Made by a program: the position numbers and the translations under genes. This document shows positions 1 to 6,511 of a stretch of 10,999 nt of DNA, piece after piece. A model generated the notes under the pieces. It made no database searches, was not told the origin of the DNA, and was given only the letters and a program-made list of their open reading frames with translations. Source of the stretch: Candidatus Altimarinota bacterium (GTDB lineage: Bacteria; Patescibacteriota; Gracilibacteria; RBG-16-42-10); assembly GCA_017984655.1 (NCBI GenBank), contig JAGNZB010000039.1, positions 1 to 10,999 of the forward strand, read 5' to 3'. The first letter of the stretch is position 1. Each line of letters opens with the position of its first letter.

Positions 1-945
1 GCAGCTTGTCAGGCGAGATCTACTGCTTACCAAAATCCGTCATTTACAGTTACGGGTACCAATCAGATGATTACCGGGCAACCAGGTGGTCCTGTGGTCA
101 CGGCGCAGCCTAATCGTCCTCGCACTCCTCAACAATATGCAAGTGAGAAATTGTCTGAGGCTCGGCAACGCTGGACACAATACAATGCGGATCTGACACG
201 TGTGGCTGGAGTAGTCTTTCCTAGCGCTGCGCCAGAGGCGTTGTTGGGATTTGCTAGTAATGGCGGTGTAACTGAGCTTACTCCTGGTGAATCGTTCCAG
301 GCTATGGGTATGTTTGGGGTAGAGACGGGTGTGGGGTCACCAGCTCCAGTGTCAGGTAGTCAGGATAAATGGATCCCCTTAGCAAATGACGCTACTGTCA
401 CTAGTTTGTTGGGACGGGCAGGTAATATTGCTCCTGATGGTTGGAAGACTGCTGTCACTGATCAGATTGCGATTGGTTCAGTCAACTTGCGCAATCATGG
501 TCGTGGGGTGATGAGTGCTTTGCCAGCTTCACTTCGTGCTCGTTCAGAAGGATCATCATGGTTCTTTGCGATGGCCTGTATGGGGTGGAGTGCGGGTGAT
601 GGTCGTGCTGCTAGCATTGCTAGCGCTCTAGCTGGTACTTTGGCTAGTGTTCCTGAAGAGCAACGCTGGGGGGCATTGGTACGAGCTTATGCAGACGGTG
701 GGCGTGCTGGATCGATCCGGCCGGTGGCGGATAGCCGGGGTCGTTTTGATACCTATGCCAACCCTTTCTATTCTGTTGTTCGTACACTGCAGAAAATGGA
801 GTCTGGTCTTGCTTTGGCTAGAGATCACAGCGGCAATGTCGCCTACTTCGATGATGGTTTGGGAAGTGCTCGAACGGAAGCTCATCAGACGATTACCAAT
901 CTAGCTTACTTTGGTTCGGTCGATGGGACTCTATCCGCTAGATAA
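1..945 (+). CDS. Unrecognised protein, 5'-truncated by the window edge
   Basis: The frame is open from base 1 and ends at a TAA at 943-945, giving 314 visible residues. The first ATG is at 67, but it has no ribosome binding site and coding-like sequence continues upstream, so the gene most likely starts outside the window. I do not recognise a family. The N-terminal visible part is rich in P, Q and T, like a linker. A more ordered part follows, with the segments GESFQAMGMFGVETG, WKTAVTDQIAIGSVNLR, GWSAGDGRA and NPFYSVVRTLQKMESG. The pattern of a Glu-rich helix followed by a G-x-F segment and a later 'A-x-G-x-x-N-L' helix loosely recalls lysozyme or lytic-transglycosylase folds, but I see no definite catalytic signature. 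No membrane segment is visible. A hexamer repeat begins right after the stop codon. High confidence that it is coding, low confidence on any function. Confidence 0.75.
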   Translation, partial: AACQARSTAYQNPSFTVTGTNQMITGQPGGPVVTAQPNRPRTPQQYASEKLSEARQRWTQYNADLTRVAGVVFPSAAPEALLGFASNGGVTELTPGESFQAMGMFGVETGVGSPAPVSGSQDKWIPLANDATVTSLLGRAGNIAPDGWKTAVTDQIAIGSVNLRNHGRGVMSALPASLRARSEGSSWFFAMACMGWSAGDGRAASIASALAGTLASVPEEQRWGALVRAYADGGRAGSIRPVADSRGRFDTYANPFYSVVRTLQKMESGLALARDHSGNVAYFDDGLGSARTEAHQTITNLAYFGSVDGTLSAR

Positions 946-963
946 CTTTATGTTTACGTTTCT
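946..963 (-). repeat. Hexamer array, inverted copy (3 units)
   Basis: Read on the minus strand, the units are AGAAAC, GTAAAC and ATAAAG, matching the RTRAAN pattern of the plus-strand arrays downstream in the opposite orientation. It starts directly after the stop codon of the left-edge gene. TTTACGTTT at 953-961 is exactly complementary to AAACGTAAA at 997-1005, so the transcript could fold into a 9-bp stem between the two arrays. Confidence 0.55.
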
Positions 964-988
964 TTCCGAAATTTTCCGCTCAAGAAAA

Positions 989-1018
989 GTGAAGGTAAAC
1001 GTAAAAGTAAAGGTGAAA
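989..1018 (+). repeat. Hexamer array GTRAAN (5 units)
   Basis: Five units lie in perfect phase: GTGAAG, GTAAAC, GTAAAA, GTAAAG, GTGAAA. The first 14 bases, GTGAAGGTAAACGT, recur exactly at 1135-1148. Translated, the array would give an alternating Val-Lys peptide, but no gene covers it. Function unknown. Confidence 0.75.
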
Positions 1019-1040
1019 TAAACTAAGTGTTGGGGAGAAA

Positions 1041-1090
1041 GTGGTGAACCGAGATACTCGGCAGGATCCTTCACGGTGTTCAGGATGGCG
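1041..1090. repeat. Palindromic intergenic repeat (HPE-REGS type)
   Basis: This stretch contains a perfect hairpin CCGAG-ATA-CTCGG (1049-1061), followed by ATCCT (1066-1070) and AGGAT (1082-1086) as inverted arms. On the minus strand it reads CATCCTGAACACCGTGAAGG and would translate as HPEHREGS. From memory it resembles a family of dispersed intergenic repeats in many bacterial genomes that give spurious 'HPE(R/L)xEGS' peptides. It is flanked by direct copies of the hexamer array, whose 14-bp exact repeats lie at 989-1002 and 1135-1148. Confidence 0.55.
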
Positions 1091-1122
1091 GGAAAAAGAG
1101 GAGTAAGGATTAAGAAGGGACC

Positions 1123-1158
1123 ATAAAGATAAAGGTGAAGGTAAACGTGAATGGAAAA
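1123..1158 (+). repeat. Hexamer array RTRAAN, second plus copy (6 units)
   Basis: Six in-phase units are visible: ATAAAG, ATAAAG, GTGAAG, GTAAAC, GTGAAT, GGAAAA, the last one degenerate. It shares the exact 14-mer GTGAAGGTAAACGT (1135-1148) with the array at 989-1018. Confidence 0.7.
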
Positions 1159-1188
1159 CTTGATGGTGGTTAGTGTCGTATGAGTGGT

Positions 1189-1223
1189 CCCAATTCATCA
1201 TTACCAATTCCTAATTGCTAATT
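1189..1223. repeat. Heptamer array NNYAATT (5 units)
   Basis: Five consecutive 7-base units lie in phase: CCCAATT, CATCATT, ACCAATT, CCTAATT, GCTAATT. On the minus strand the unit reads AATTRNN. The period differs from the 6-base arrays just upstream, so this is a separate repeat type. Function unknown; it sits between those arrays and the SLH gene terminator. Confidence 0.6.
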
Positions 1224-1239
1224 AAATTGTGCTTTTACT

Positions 1240-1278
1240 AAAAAAGCACTGAGCCGATTGCAGCATCAGTGCTTTTTG
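1240..1278 (-). terminator. Rho-independent terminator of the SLH gene, probably bidirectional
   Basis: AAAAAGCACTGA (1241-1252) pairs perfectly with TCAGTGCTTTTT (1266-1277), a 12-bp stem with a 13-base loop. On the minus strand the stem is followed by a run of T. It lies 17 bases past the stop codon of the SLH gene. A T-run on the plus side as well means it could also stop transcripts coming from the left-edge gene. Confidence 0.85.
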
Positions 1279-1294
1279 TGAACTTAGGTTTGGA

Positions 1295-3163
1295 TTAGTT
1301 GGTGATGCCGTTGATTAGGGCGACGATCTTGGCTGCTTGTTCGCGAGTCAAAGAGTCGTTTGGACCGAAGGTGGTGGCATTGTAACCACGGATTACGTTT
1401 TGTTGTGATGCTACTTCGATGTAGCGGATTTGCTCTGGCTCACGGACGTCGGCAAATCGGCTTGTTGTTGCTGTACCTGGAGCAATGCCGGTGATGCGCA
1501 TCAAGATGATGACTGCTTCAGCGCGGCTGATTGGACGCTCTGGGTAGTAGAGTCTGATACCATTGACTGTCTGACCAGTAATGATGCCATTGGCTACTGC
1601 ATAGTTGATGTATGGGCGTAGTGGATGACTTGAGACTACATCACTGAATGGACTTGGGCTTGATTGATAAGGAGTGATGTCGCGTGCGCGAGCGGCGATT
1701 GCCATCTTGAGGAACTCTGCACGAGTGACATTGATCTTTGGGCGGAAGCTACGATCTGAGTAACCATTGATCACGCCACGACTAGCGAGAGCGGTGATGT
1801 AAGGGAAGAACTCAGAAGTACTGAGTACGTCGTAGAAACTAGTGTTGCCTGTACCTCCAGGAAGAGTATTGACTGTACCAACCAAAGCTTCAATACGATC
1901 GAGCTCATCATTCATGTCAGTCAAAGCTGCTTTGAATTCATCGTTCTGATCATCAAACTCATCACTGTAGCTAGTTGAAGTATTACCATCTTCTACGCTA
2001 TCACGAGCGCGTTTTGCTTCTTTCTCGAAAGCTGATACTGCATCGCTCAAGTCATCAAAGCTGGCTTGACTAACTGTACCGGTAACACGCTTGAGTTTTG
2101 ATTCACCATCATTGACTTGGTCGATCAAGTCTTCCATGTACTCGATCAGTAGAGTGATAGTAGTCAATGAGACACTATCATTTGCGGTGCGAACGTCTTT
2201 GACATCGTCTTTTAGGTCTTCGAATTGGCTGATGATTGAGTTGATGATGGCAGTACCACTAATGCCTGTACCTAGTGCAAGTGTGGTGATCCGTTCCATT
2301 TGTTTCTCAATGTCGTCTTTTTGGTCGTCACGGAAATCTCTCTTGGCTGCTGTGAAGTTAGTGTGGAATGTGGTGCCACTAGTACTACCTGATCCAGCAC
2401 GAACGAATGTATCATCGATCTCATCAGTGAAGTCACTGACAACACTATCGATGTCCTCAAGCATAGCGCTAGTAATAGTACCGGTAATCTTTTTGAGTTG
2501 GCTAATTACATCATCAGCTTCATCAACGAAGTTCTCGACAAGGCTATCAAGTTCGGTGGTGCTGAGATCTACAGCGTCAGCTTCTTCTCGTAGGTCTTCG
2601 ATATTGCTAGTTGCATCCTCGATATTGCTAATCACGCTACTAACAACGCTAGCACTGGTTGTGCCTGTTGGTGTTGTTGCTCCAGTTACTTTAGTTGCCA
2701 AGGTATCCAAAGCGGTTTGGATTTTGTCCATCTCGTCATCCAAATCATCACGTTCTTCTTTGAAATCATCATACAGACTAGAGTTTGATGTGAGGCTGGT
2801 ATTTACAGTGGTCACATTTCTGATTGCCTTACTGATTTCTGATTTGAAGGCGCGATAAGCATCCTCTACATCATCATAGTTACTTTGGCTGAGAGGGATC
2901 GTTACAGTCTTGACCTCACTTAGTACAGTATCTACTGGATCAGCTAAGTCGCTGAAGTAGGCTGAGATTTCACTAGAACTATCAAGCTCACCTACAGTAT
3001 TATATTGAGTGCGGATATCTTCGACTTCAGATTCGGCGTCTTCGATACTGCTGACTGCGGCACTGGCAGTCTTAGCTAAAGCAAGCGGTGCAGCTGTAGT
3101 TGAGAGGATTAGTACTAGAGCTGTTGCTGCCACCATACTTCGTAAAGTAGGAAGTTTTGACAT
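1295..3163 (-). CDS. Secreted S-layer homology (SLH) domain surface protein
   Basis: This 622-residue protein is probably exported and held on the cell surface. Residues 1-30 form a signal peptide: K3 and R8, a hydrophobic core at about 10-22, and an A-L-A cleavage site near residue 30. Residues about 38-433 are highly acidic, lack cysteine and look helical or coiled-coil. They form three diverged repeats of roughly 130 residues (about 38-161, 177-298 and 308-431), each with an 'I-x-D-x-x-x-x-x-E-D-[LI]-R/K' start and a later 'D-x-F-x-x-x-x-D-[DE]' helix. A short G/T-rich linker precedes three C-terminal SLH domains (about 444-490, 506-558, 570-618), with INGYSDRSFRP, ITRAE-like and GYNATTFGPNDSLTREQA signatures. 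SLH domains generally bind cell-wall polymers non-covalently. The first ATG is preferred because starting at Met10 would lose the positive N-region. A stem-loop terminator follows the stop. What the repeats bind cannot be told from the sequence. Confidence 0.9.
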   Translation of the reverse strand: MSKLPTLRSMVAATALVLILSTTAAPLALAKTASAAVSSIEDAESEVEDIRTQYNTVGELDSSSEISAYFSDLADPVDTVLSEVKTVTIPLSQSNYDDVEDAYRAFKSEISKAIRNVTTVNTSLTSNSSLYDDFKEERDDLDDEMDKIQTALDTLATKVTGATTPTGTTSASVVSSVISNIEDATSNIEDLREEADAVDLSTTELDSLVENFVDEADDVISQLKKITGTITSAMLEDIDSVVSDFTDEIDDTFVRAGSGSTSGTTFHTNFTAAKRDFRDDQKDDIEKQMERITTLALGTGISGTAIINSIISQFEDLKDDVKDVRTANDSVSLTTITLLIEYMEDLIDQVNDGESKLKRVTGTVSQASFDDLSDAVSAFEKEAKRARDSVEDGNTSTSYSDEFDDQNDEFKAALTDMNDELDRIEALVGTVNTLPGGTGNTSFYDVLSTSEFFPYITALASRGVINGYSDRSFRPKINVTRAEFLKMAIAARARDITPYQSSPSPFSDVVSSHPLRPYINYAVANGIITGQTVNGIRLYYPERPISRAEAVIILMRITGIAPGTATTSRFADVREPEQIRYIEVASQQNVIRGYNATTFGPNDSLTREQAAKIVALINGITN

Positions 3164-3172
3164 AGATAAGGA

Positions 3173-3178
3173 GTTATA
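3173..3178 (-). promoter_or_regulatory. Possible -10 box of the SLH gene
   Basis: TATAAC on the minus strand (5 of 6 to TATAAT) ends 9 bases before the ATG. That would place the transcript start only 2-3 bases ahead of the start codon, giving an almost leaderless mRNA. No convincing -35 box was found. There is no Shine-Dalgarno sequence here. Confidence 0.3.
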
Positions 3179-3203
3179 AAAGGATGGAAAGCGATCTTTT
3201 TCA

Positions 3204-3215
3204 CTTTACCTTTAC
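3204..3215 (-). repeat. Isolated hexamer pair GTAAAG-GTAAAG
   Basis: The minus strand reads GTAAAGGTAAAG, followed by GTGAAAAAG-like sequence that drifts out of phase. It matches the hexamer unit of the arrays at 946-1158 and lies upstream of the SLH gene. The whole gap between the two divergent genes (3164-3347) otherwise shows only weak promoter-like sequence. Confidence 0.4.
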
Positions 3216-3277
3216 TTTGATTACGGAGCAAATCTGGATCTGTTACGAAATTCCTGGTGAGATCATGGATTATCATT

Positions 3278-3283
3278 TATAGT
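3278..3283 (+). promoter_or_regulatory. Possible -10 box for the lysyl-tRNA synthetase gene
   Basis: TATAGT matches TATAAT at 5 of 6 positions and lies 64 bases before the ATG at 3348. The matching -35 position (TGGTGA at 3255-3260, 17-base spacer) agrees at only 3 of 6 positions. Weak support. Confidence 0.2.
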
Positions 3284-3347
3284 ACTGGCGCTTGGGTGGT
3301 AGTAGAAGCCACTAGCTCAATTCATTATTGTCCTATTGAAACTGTTT

Positions 3348-5387
3348 ATGAACTCAGAACACAATCCTGCTGCTCATCAGCCTATTACCTCTTTCTCCTC
3401 ATTGGAGTCTCAACGAGAGTTGAGAATTGAAAAGCTTGATGGTTTGAAAAAACGTGGTGTTGATCCATATCCTGTAGAGAGTAAACGTGATTATACTTTG
3501 GCTACTGCTAAGGCCCTCTTTGACACTGATAAGTTGGAGCTCTTTGGTGAGACATCAACTCTGGTTACCTTGGTTGGTCGAGTGAAGTCAAAGCGCCTTA
3601 GCGGCAAGATTGCTTTTGCCCAGATTGAAGACGAGAGTTTGCCAAGTGGTTTTCAAGTGGTATTCAAGTTGGATATGCTGCCCCTGGAGCAGCAAGCGAT
3701 GCACTTTGGTGATTTCAAGTCACTAGTAGATGAAGGTGATTATTTGCAGCTGACCGGTTATCTCGACCGCTCCAAGACTGGTGAGCCGAGTCTGTTTGTG
3801 ACTAGCTATACCGTTTTGTCAAAGTCATTGCGTCCCTTGCCAGAAAAAATGGATGCAGAGACTCGCTTCCTTGATCGGGTAGCGGATTTCAAAATGAACA
3901 CCAAGGATGAGCAGGGTCAATCTGTGCGCGATATTGTACGGATGAAGGCTCGTTATTGGCAGATCTGGCGTGAAGAAATGGCCAAAGAAGGATTTTTGGA
4001 AGTAGAGTGTCCTGTATTTGAATCAATTCCGGGTGGGGCTGAAGCAAAGCCATTTACTACCTACTATAATGAGCTCGATCAGGATATGTTCTTGCGGATC
4101 TCATTGGAATTACCACTGAAGAAACTCATTGCTGGTGGTTTTGAGGCGGTGTACGAAATCGGTCGGATTTTTCGTAATGAGGGTTCTAGTCCTCAGCATC
4201 TTCAGGAGTACACTCAAATCGAATGGTATATCGCCTACAAGGATTACCAGTGGGCAATGGCTTTTGCAAAGCGTGTTTATCAACGTATTGTCCAAGAGCT
4301 GCTGGGCACAATGGTCCAGACTGATTATCATGGACGGGAGATCAATTGGGGAGACTGGTGTACCGCTGAGGAGGCACAAAAACATGGCTGGGAGATGGTG
4401 GGTGGCTGGCCGAAGATTCCTTATTTTGAGGCTGTGCGCTATTTTTCCAATGGTGAGATCGATACCGAAGGGAAGACTCCGGATCAATTGTATGCATTGG
4501 CGCAGAAGCTGGGCTTAGATGATATCGCTCCCAACCTTGGTACGGCTACGCTTCTTGATAAACTCTGGAAGAAAGCCCGCGTCAATACTATCCATCCTTT
4601 CTTCTTGATCTTGCCTCCGGTAGAGCTTGAGCCTTTGGCGAAGCGTGATCCGCACAATCCTCAGTTGACCCAACGTTTTCAGGTAGTCGCTGGTGGTGCT
4701 GAGCTAGGAAAGGCTTTTAGTGAGCTCAATGATCCGATTGATCAATTTGGTCGTCTCAATGTTCAACAGGCTGCTCGTGATGCTGGTGATGAGGAGGCTC
4801 AATTCCTGGATATGAAGTATGTCGAGGCGATGGAGTATGGTATGCCACCGATGGCTGGATTTGGTACGAGTGAGCGATTTGTGTCATTCTTGCTCGGTAA
4901 GCATATCCGTGAATGTGTCACATTCCCTCATGTTCGTAATAAAGCTATTACCAATGCTAAGTCCAAAAAGACTCTTGTGGCACATGCGGTGATTCTGGAT
5001 ACCCCGGAGATTCCTTACTGGTCCAAGCTCAATGCAGTGGCTCATTTGAATGCTTCACTGGGAGCGCGGGAGGGCAAGAAGTTGATTTACATTGATCACA
5101 CTATGACTACTGATGGTGAGAAGATCCCGATGAATATTCAGCATGCGATCATGCTCAAGATGACACAGTCTGGTGCTGACTTGATCCAGCTCAAAAAAGC
5201 AGCGGAAGCACAGAAACTGGTAGTGACTTGTTTTACAAAAGACATGCGTGAGAGCAGTAATGATGAAAAAGTAAAAGCAGCACAGGAAGTCAAAACCCAA
5301 CAAGAAATCGAGTTCCTGGGAGTCTTGGTCTTTGGTGAGAAAAAGCAAGTAGAAGAACTTACCAAGCAATTCCCTTTGGCTTCATAA
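3348..5387 (+). CDS. lysS: Class II lysyl-tRNA synthetase with C-terminal DUF2000-like domain
   Basis: It charges tRNA-Lys with lysine in the cytoplasm. The 679 residues begin at ATG 3348; an in-frame TTG at 3336 is a weaker alternative, and neither has a ribosome binding site. Residues about 66-165 form the anticodon-binding OB fold, ending in LRPLPEKM. The class II core follows: FLEVECPVFESIPGGAEAKPF (about 216-236), motif 2 YEIGRIFRNEG (about 269-279), IEWYIAY with the expected Glu and Tyr of the lysine pocket, ELNDPIDQ (about 459-466) and EYGMPPMAGFGTSER (motif 3, about 496-510). Motif 3 is one residue shorter than the usual GGLGIGIDR form, and the RHNPEFT loop reads QHLQEYT. Typical bacterial LysRS ends soon after motif 3, near 500 residues. 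This one continues for about 145 residues (about 540-679) with a DUF2000-like domain: WSKLNAVAHLNASLGA, NIQHAIMLK and EFLGVLVFGEKKQVEEL. DUF2000 belongs to the peptidyl-tRNA hydrolase II fold group. The role of this domain is unknown. Confidence 0.95.
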   Translation: MNSEHNPAAHQPITSFSSLESQRELRIEKLDGLKKRGVDPYPVESKRDYTLATAKALFDTDKLELFGETSTLVTLVGRVKSKRLSGKIAFAQIEDESLPSGFQVVFKLDMLPLEQQAMHFGDFKSLVDEGDYLQLTGYLDRSKTGEPSLFVTSYTVLSKSLRPLPEKMDAETRFLDRVADFKMNTKDEQGQSVRDIVRMKARYWQIWREEMAKEGFLEVECPVFESIPGGAEAKPFTTYYNELDQDMFLRISLELPLKKLIAGGFEAVYEIGRIFRNEGSSPQHLQEYTQIEWYIAYKDYQWAMAFAKRVYQRIVQELLGTMVQTDYHGREINWGDWCTAEEAQKHGWEMVGGWPKIPYFEAVRYFSNGEIDTEGKTPDQLYALAQKLGLDDIAPNLGTATLLDKLWKKARVNTIHPFFLILPPVELEPLAKRDPHNPQLTQRFQVVAGGAELGKAFSELNDPIDQFGRLNVQQAARDAGDEEAQFLDMKYVEAMEYGMPPMAGFGTSERFVSFLLGKHIRECVTFPHVRNKAITNAKSKKTLVAHAVILDTPEIPYWSKLNAVAHLNASLGAREGKKLIYIDHTMTTDGEKIPMNIQHAIMLKMTQSGADLIQLKKAAEAQKLVVTCFTKDMRESSNDEKVKAAQEVKTQQEIEFLGVLVFGEKKQVEELTKQFPLAS

Positions 5388-5389
5388 TT

Positions 5390-5429
5390 AAAAAGACTCT
5401 GCAGAATGTAGTTGTGCAGAGTCTTTTTT
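5390..5429. terminator. Bidirectional rho-independent terminator
   Basis: AAAAAGACTCTGCA (5390-5403) pairs exactly with TGCAGAGTCTTTTT (5415-5428), a 14-bp stem with an 11-base loop, and T-runs on both strands. It lies between the convergent lysS gene and the last glycosyltransferase gene and can serve both. Confidence 0.9.
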
Positions 5430-5440
5430 GTGGTGTTGTC

Positions 5441-6511
5441 TTAGCCTTCGATCAGTTTTTTCATTTCTCTCAAGAATGTCTCTTTGCTAAATCTCTTCGC
5501 ATTCTCGCGGCACGCTGTTTCCATGCTGGCAGAGAGCTCTGGGGTGAAGGTGTCGAGTGCTGCTATGAGATCTGCTGCTGTCGGGTTGGCGGGACAGAGA
5601 TAGCCGTTTTTGAGGTGATCGATAGTTTCTAGCAGTCCGCCTTCGCGCACACCAATAGTAGGTGTCCCTGCCGCCATTGATTCAATTGGTGTCATGCCGA
5701 AATCTTCGTTGACTGGGATGTAGATACTGGCAAGGGCATGAGAGAGGTGCTCTGACAACTCAGCATCAGAAATCAATCCAACGAACTGAATATTGGGATA
5801 GCCTTTGGCTTGTTCTACCAGCTTGTCTTTGAGACTGCCATGAGAGGCGATCAAGATCTTTTTGTCCGGTCTTTGTTTGAAAGCTTCGATGATCACATCG
5901 ATTCTTTTCATTGGTTCGAGACGGGCCCAGCTGATGAAGTAATCTTGAGGGGCGCGTGGTATGAATGTGGTAGTGACGATATCACAAGCCGGATAGACCA
6001 CGGGGACGGTCATATTGAAGTAGTCTTTCAAACGCTTGGCTACTGTCGCTGAGTTGGCTACGACGACGTCCATTTTGCGTAAGTTTCTTTCGTAGGAGTG
6101 CTGAATAATCTTGATGCCGATTCTGACGAAAGGACGCATCAATGCTGGAAAGCGCTTAAGATAATTTTCCAGCTGATCATAGGCATAGCGAGGGGGCGTG
6201 TGACAGTAGAGCACCTTCTTGCCTTTGACATTGTCCACTGCTGAGATGGAGTTGCCTGAGAAAATAACTACATCGTACTGATTGAGAAACTTGGTGCCAA
6301 ATCGGAAGAGGATGTTCTGCCAAAAGTGACGGACTCCATACATCAGGATCGGACGACCTAGGCGTCGGACTTGGAGATGACTCAAGTCAAAAGTCTTGTC
6401 GGTGGTAAACCAAGTGACGATATCCGCTGGCAGGTTCTCAGCCAGAAATACTACTAGTCGGTCACCACCACTCTTGGAAAGGAAATAGTCATGAATAATC
6501 GCGGTCTTCAT
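5441..6511 (-). CDS. GT4-family (GT-B fold) glycosyltransferase
   Basis: This probable retaining glycosyltransferase of 356 residues transfers a sugar from a nucleotide-sugar donor, probably in the cytoplasm during surface glycan assembly; donor and acceptor cannot be told. The N-terminal Rossmann half starts MKTAIIHDYF with a glycine loop SKSGGDRL (about 12-19), where family members usually have GGAER. LYCHTPPRYAYD lies at about 101-112. The C-terminal donor-binding half has SWARLEPMKRID (about 194-205) and the E-x7-E motif, E269 and E277, in NEDFGMTPIES. It overlaps the upstream gene by 4 bases (ATGA), so translation is probably coupled. It is a paralogue of that gene: lengths are nearly equal (356 and 355), the E-x7-E falls at the same residue numbers, and HTPPR and R-L-E-x-x-K-R are shared. 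It is the last gene before the terminator. Confidence 0.88.
   Translation of the reverse strand: MKTAIIHDYFLSKSGGDRLVVFLAENLPADIVTWFTTDKTFDLSHLQVRRLGRPILMYGVRHFWQNILFRFGTKFLNQYDVVIFSGNSISAVDNVKGKKVLYCHTPPRYAYDQLENYLKRFPALMRPFVRIGIKIIQHSYERNLRKMDVVVANSATVAKRLKDYFNMTVPVVYPACDIVTTTFIPRAPQDYFISWARLEPMKRIDVIIEAFKQRPDKKILIASHGSLKDKLVEQAKGYPNIQFVGLISDAELSEHLSHALASIYIPVNEDFGMTPIESMAAGTPTIGVREGGLLETIDHLKNGYLCPANPTAADLIAALDTFTPELSASMETACRENAKRFSKETFLREMKKLIEG

Larger units (their letters stand above)
946..1294. other. Repeat-rich non-coding region
   Basis: This 349-base gap separates the left-edge gene from the convergent SLH gene. I see no credible gene: the short minus-strand reading frame at 980-1207 is a translation of the repeats. 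From left to right it holds a minus-oriented hexamer array (946-963), a plus-oriented hexamer array (989-1018), a palindromic repeat (1041-1090), a second plus-oriented hexamer array (1123-1158), a heptamer array (1189-1223) and a terminator hairpin (1240-1278). Each is listed separately. Confidence 0.8.

Noticed and set aside
980..1207. 75-residue minus-strand open frame in the repeat region
   Set aside because: It only translates the hexamer, palindromic and heptamer repeats and has no ribosome binding site or recognisable domain.
946..1223. CRISPR array
   Set aside because: The repeats are 6 and 7 bases long without regular spacers of 25-40 bases, and no cas gene is present.
2091..2858. 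255-residue plus-strand open frame opposite the SLH gene
   Set aside because: It is the antisense of the acidic repeat region. Its composition (Ser, Val, Ile and Leu rich, low complexity) follows from the Asp/Glu/Thr codons of the real gene, and it has no start signal or known motif.
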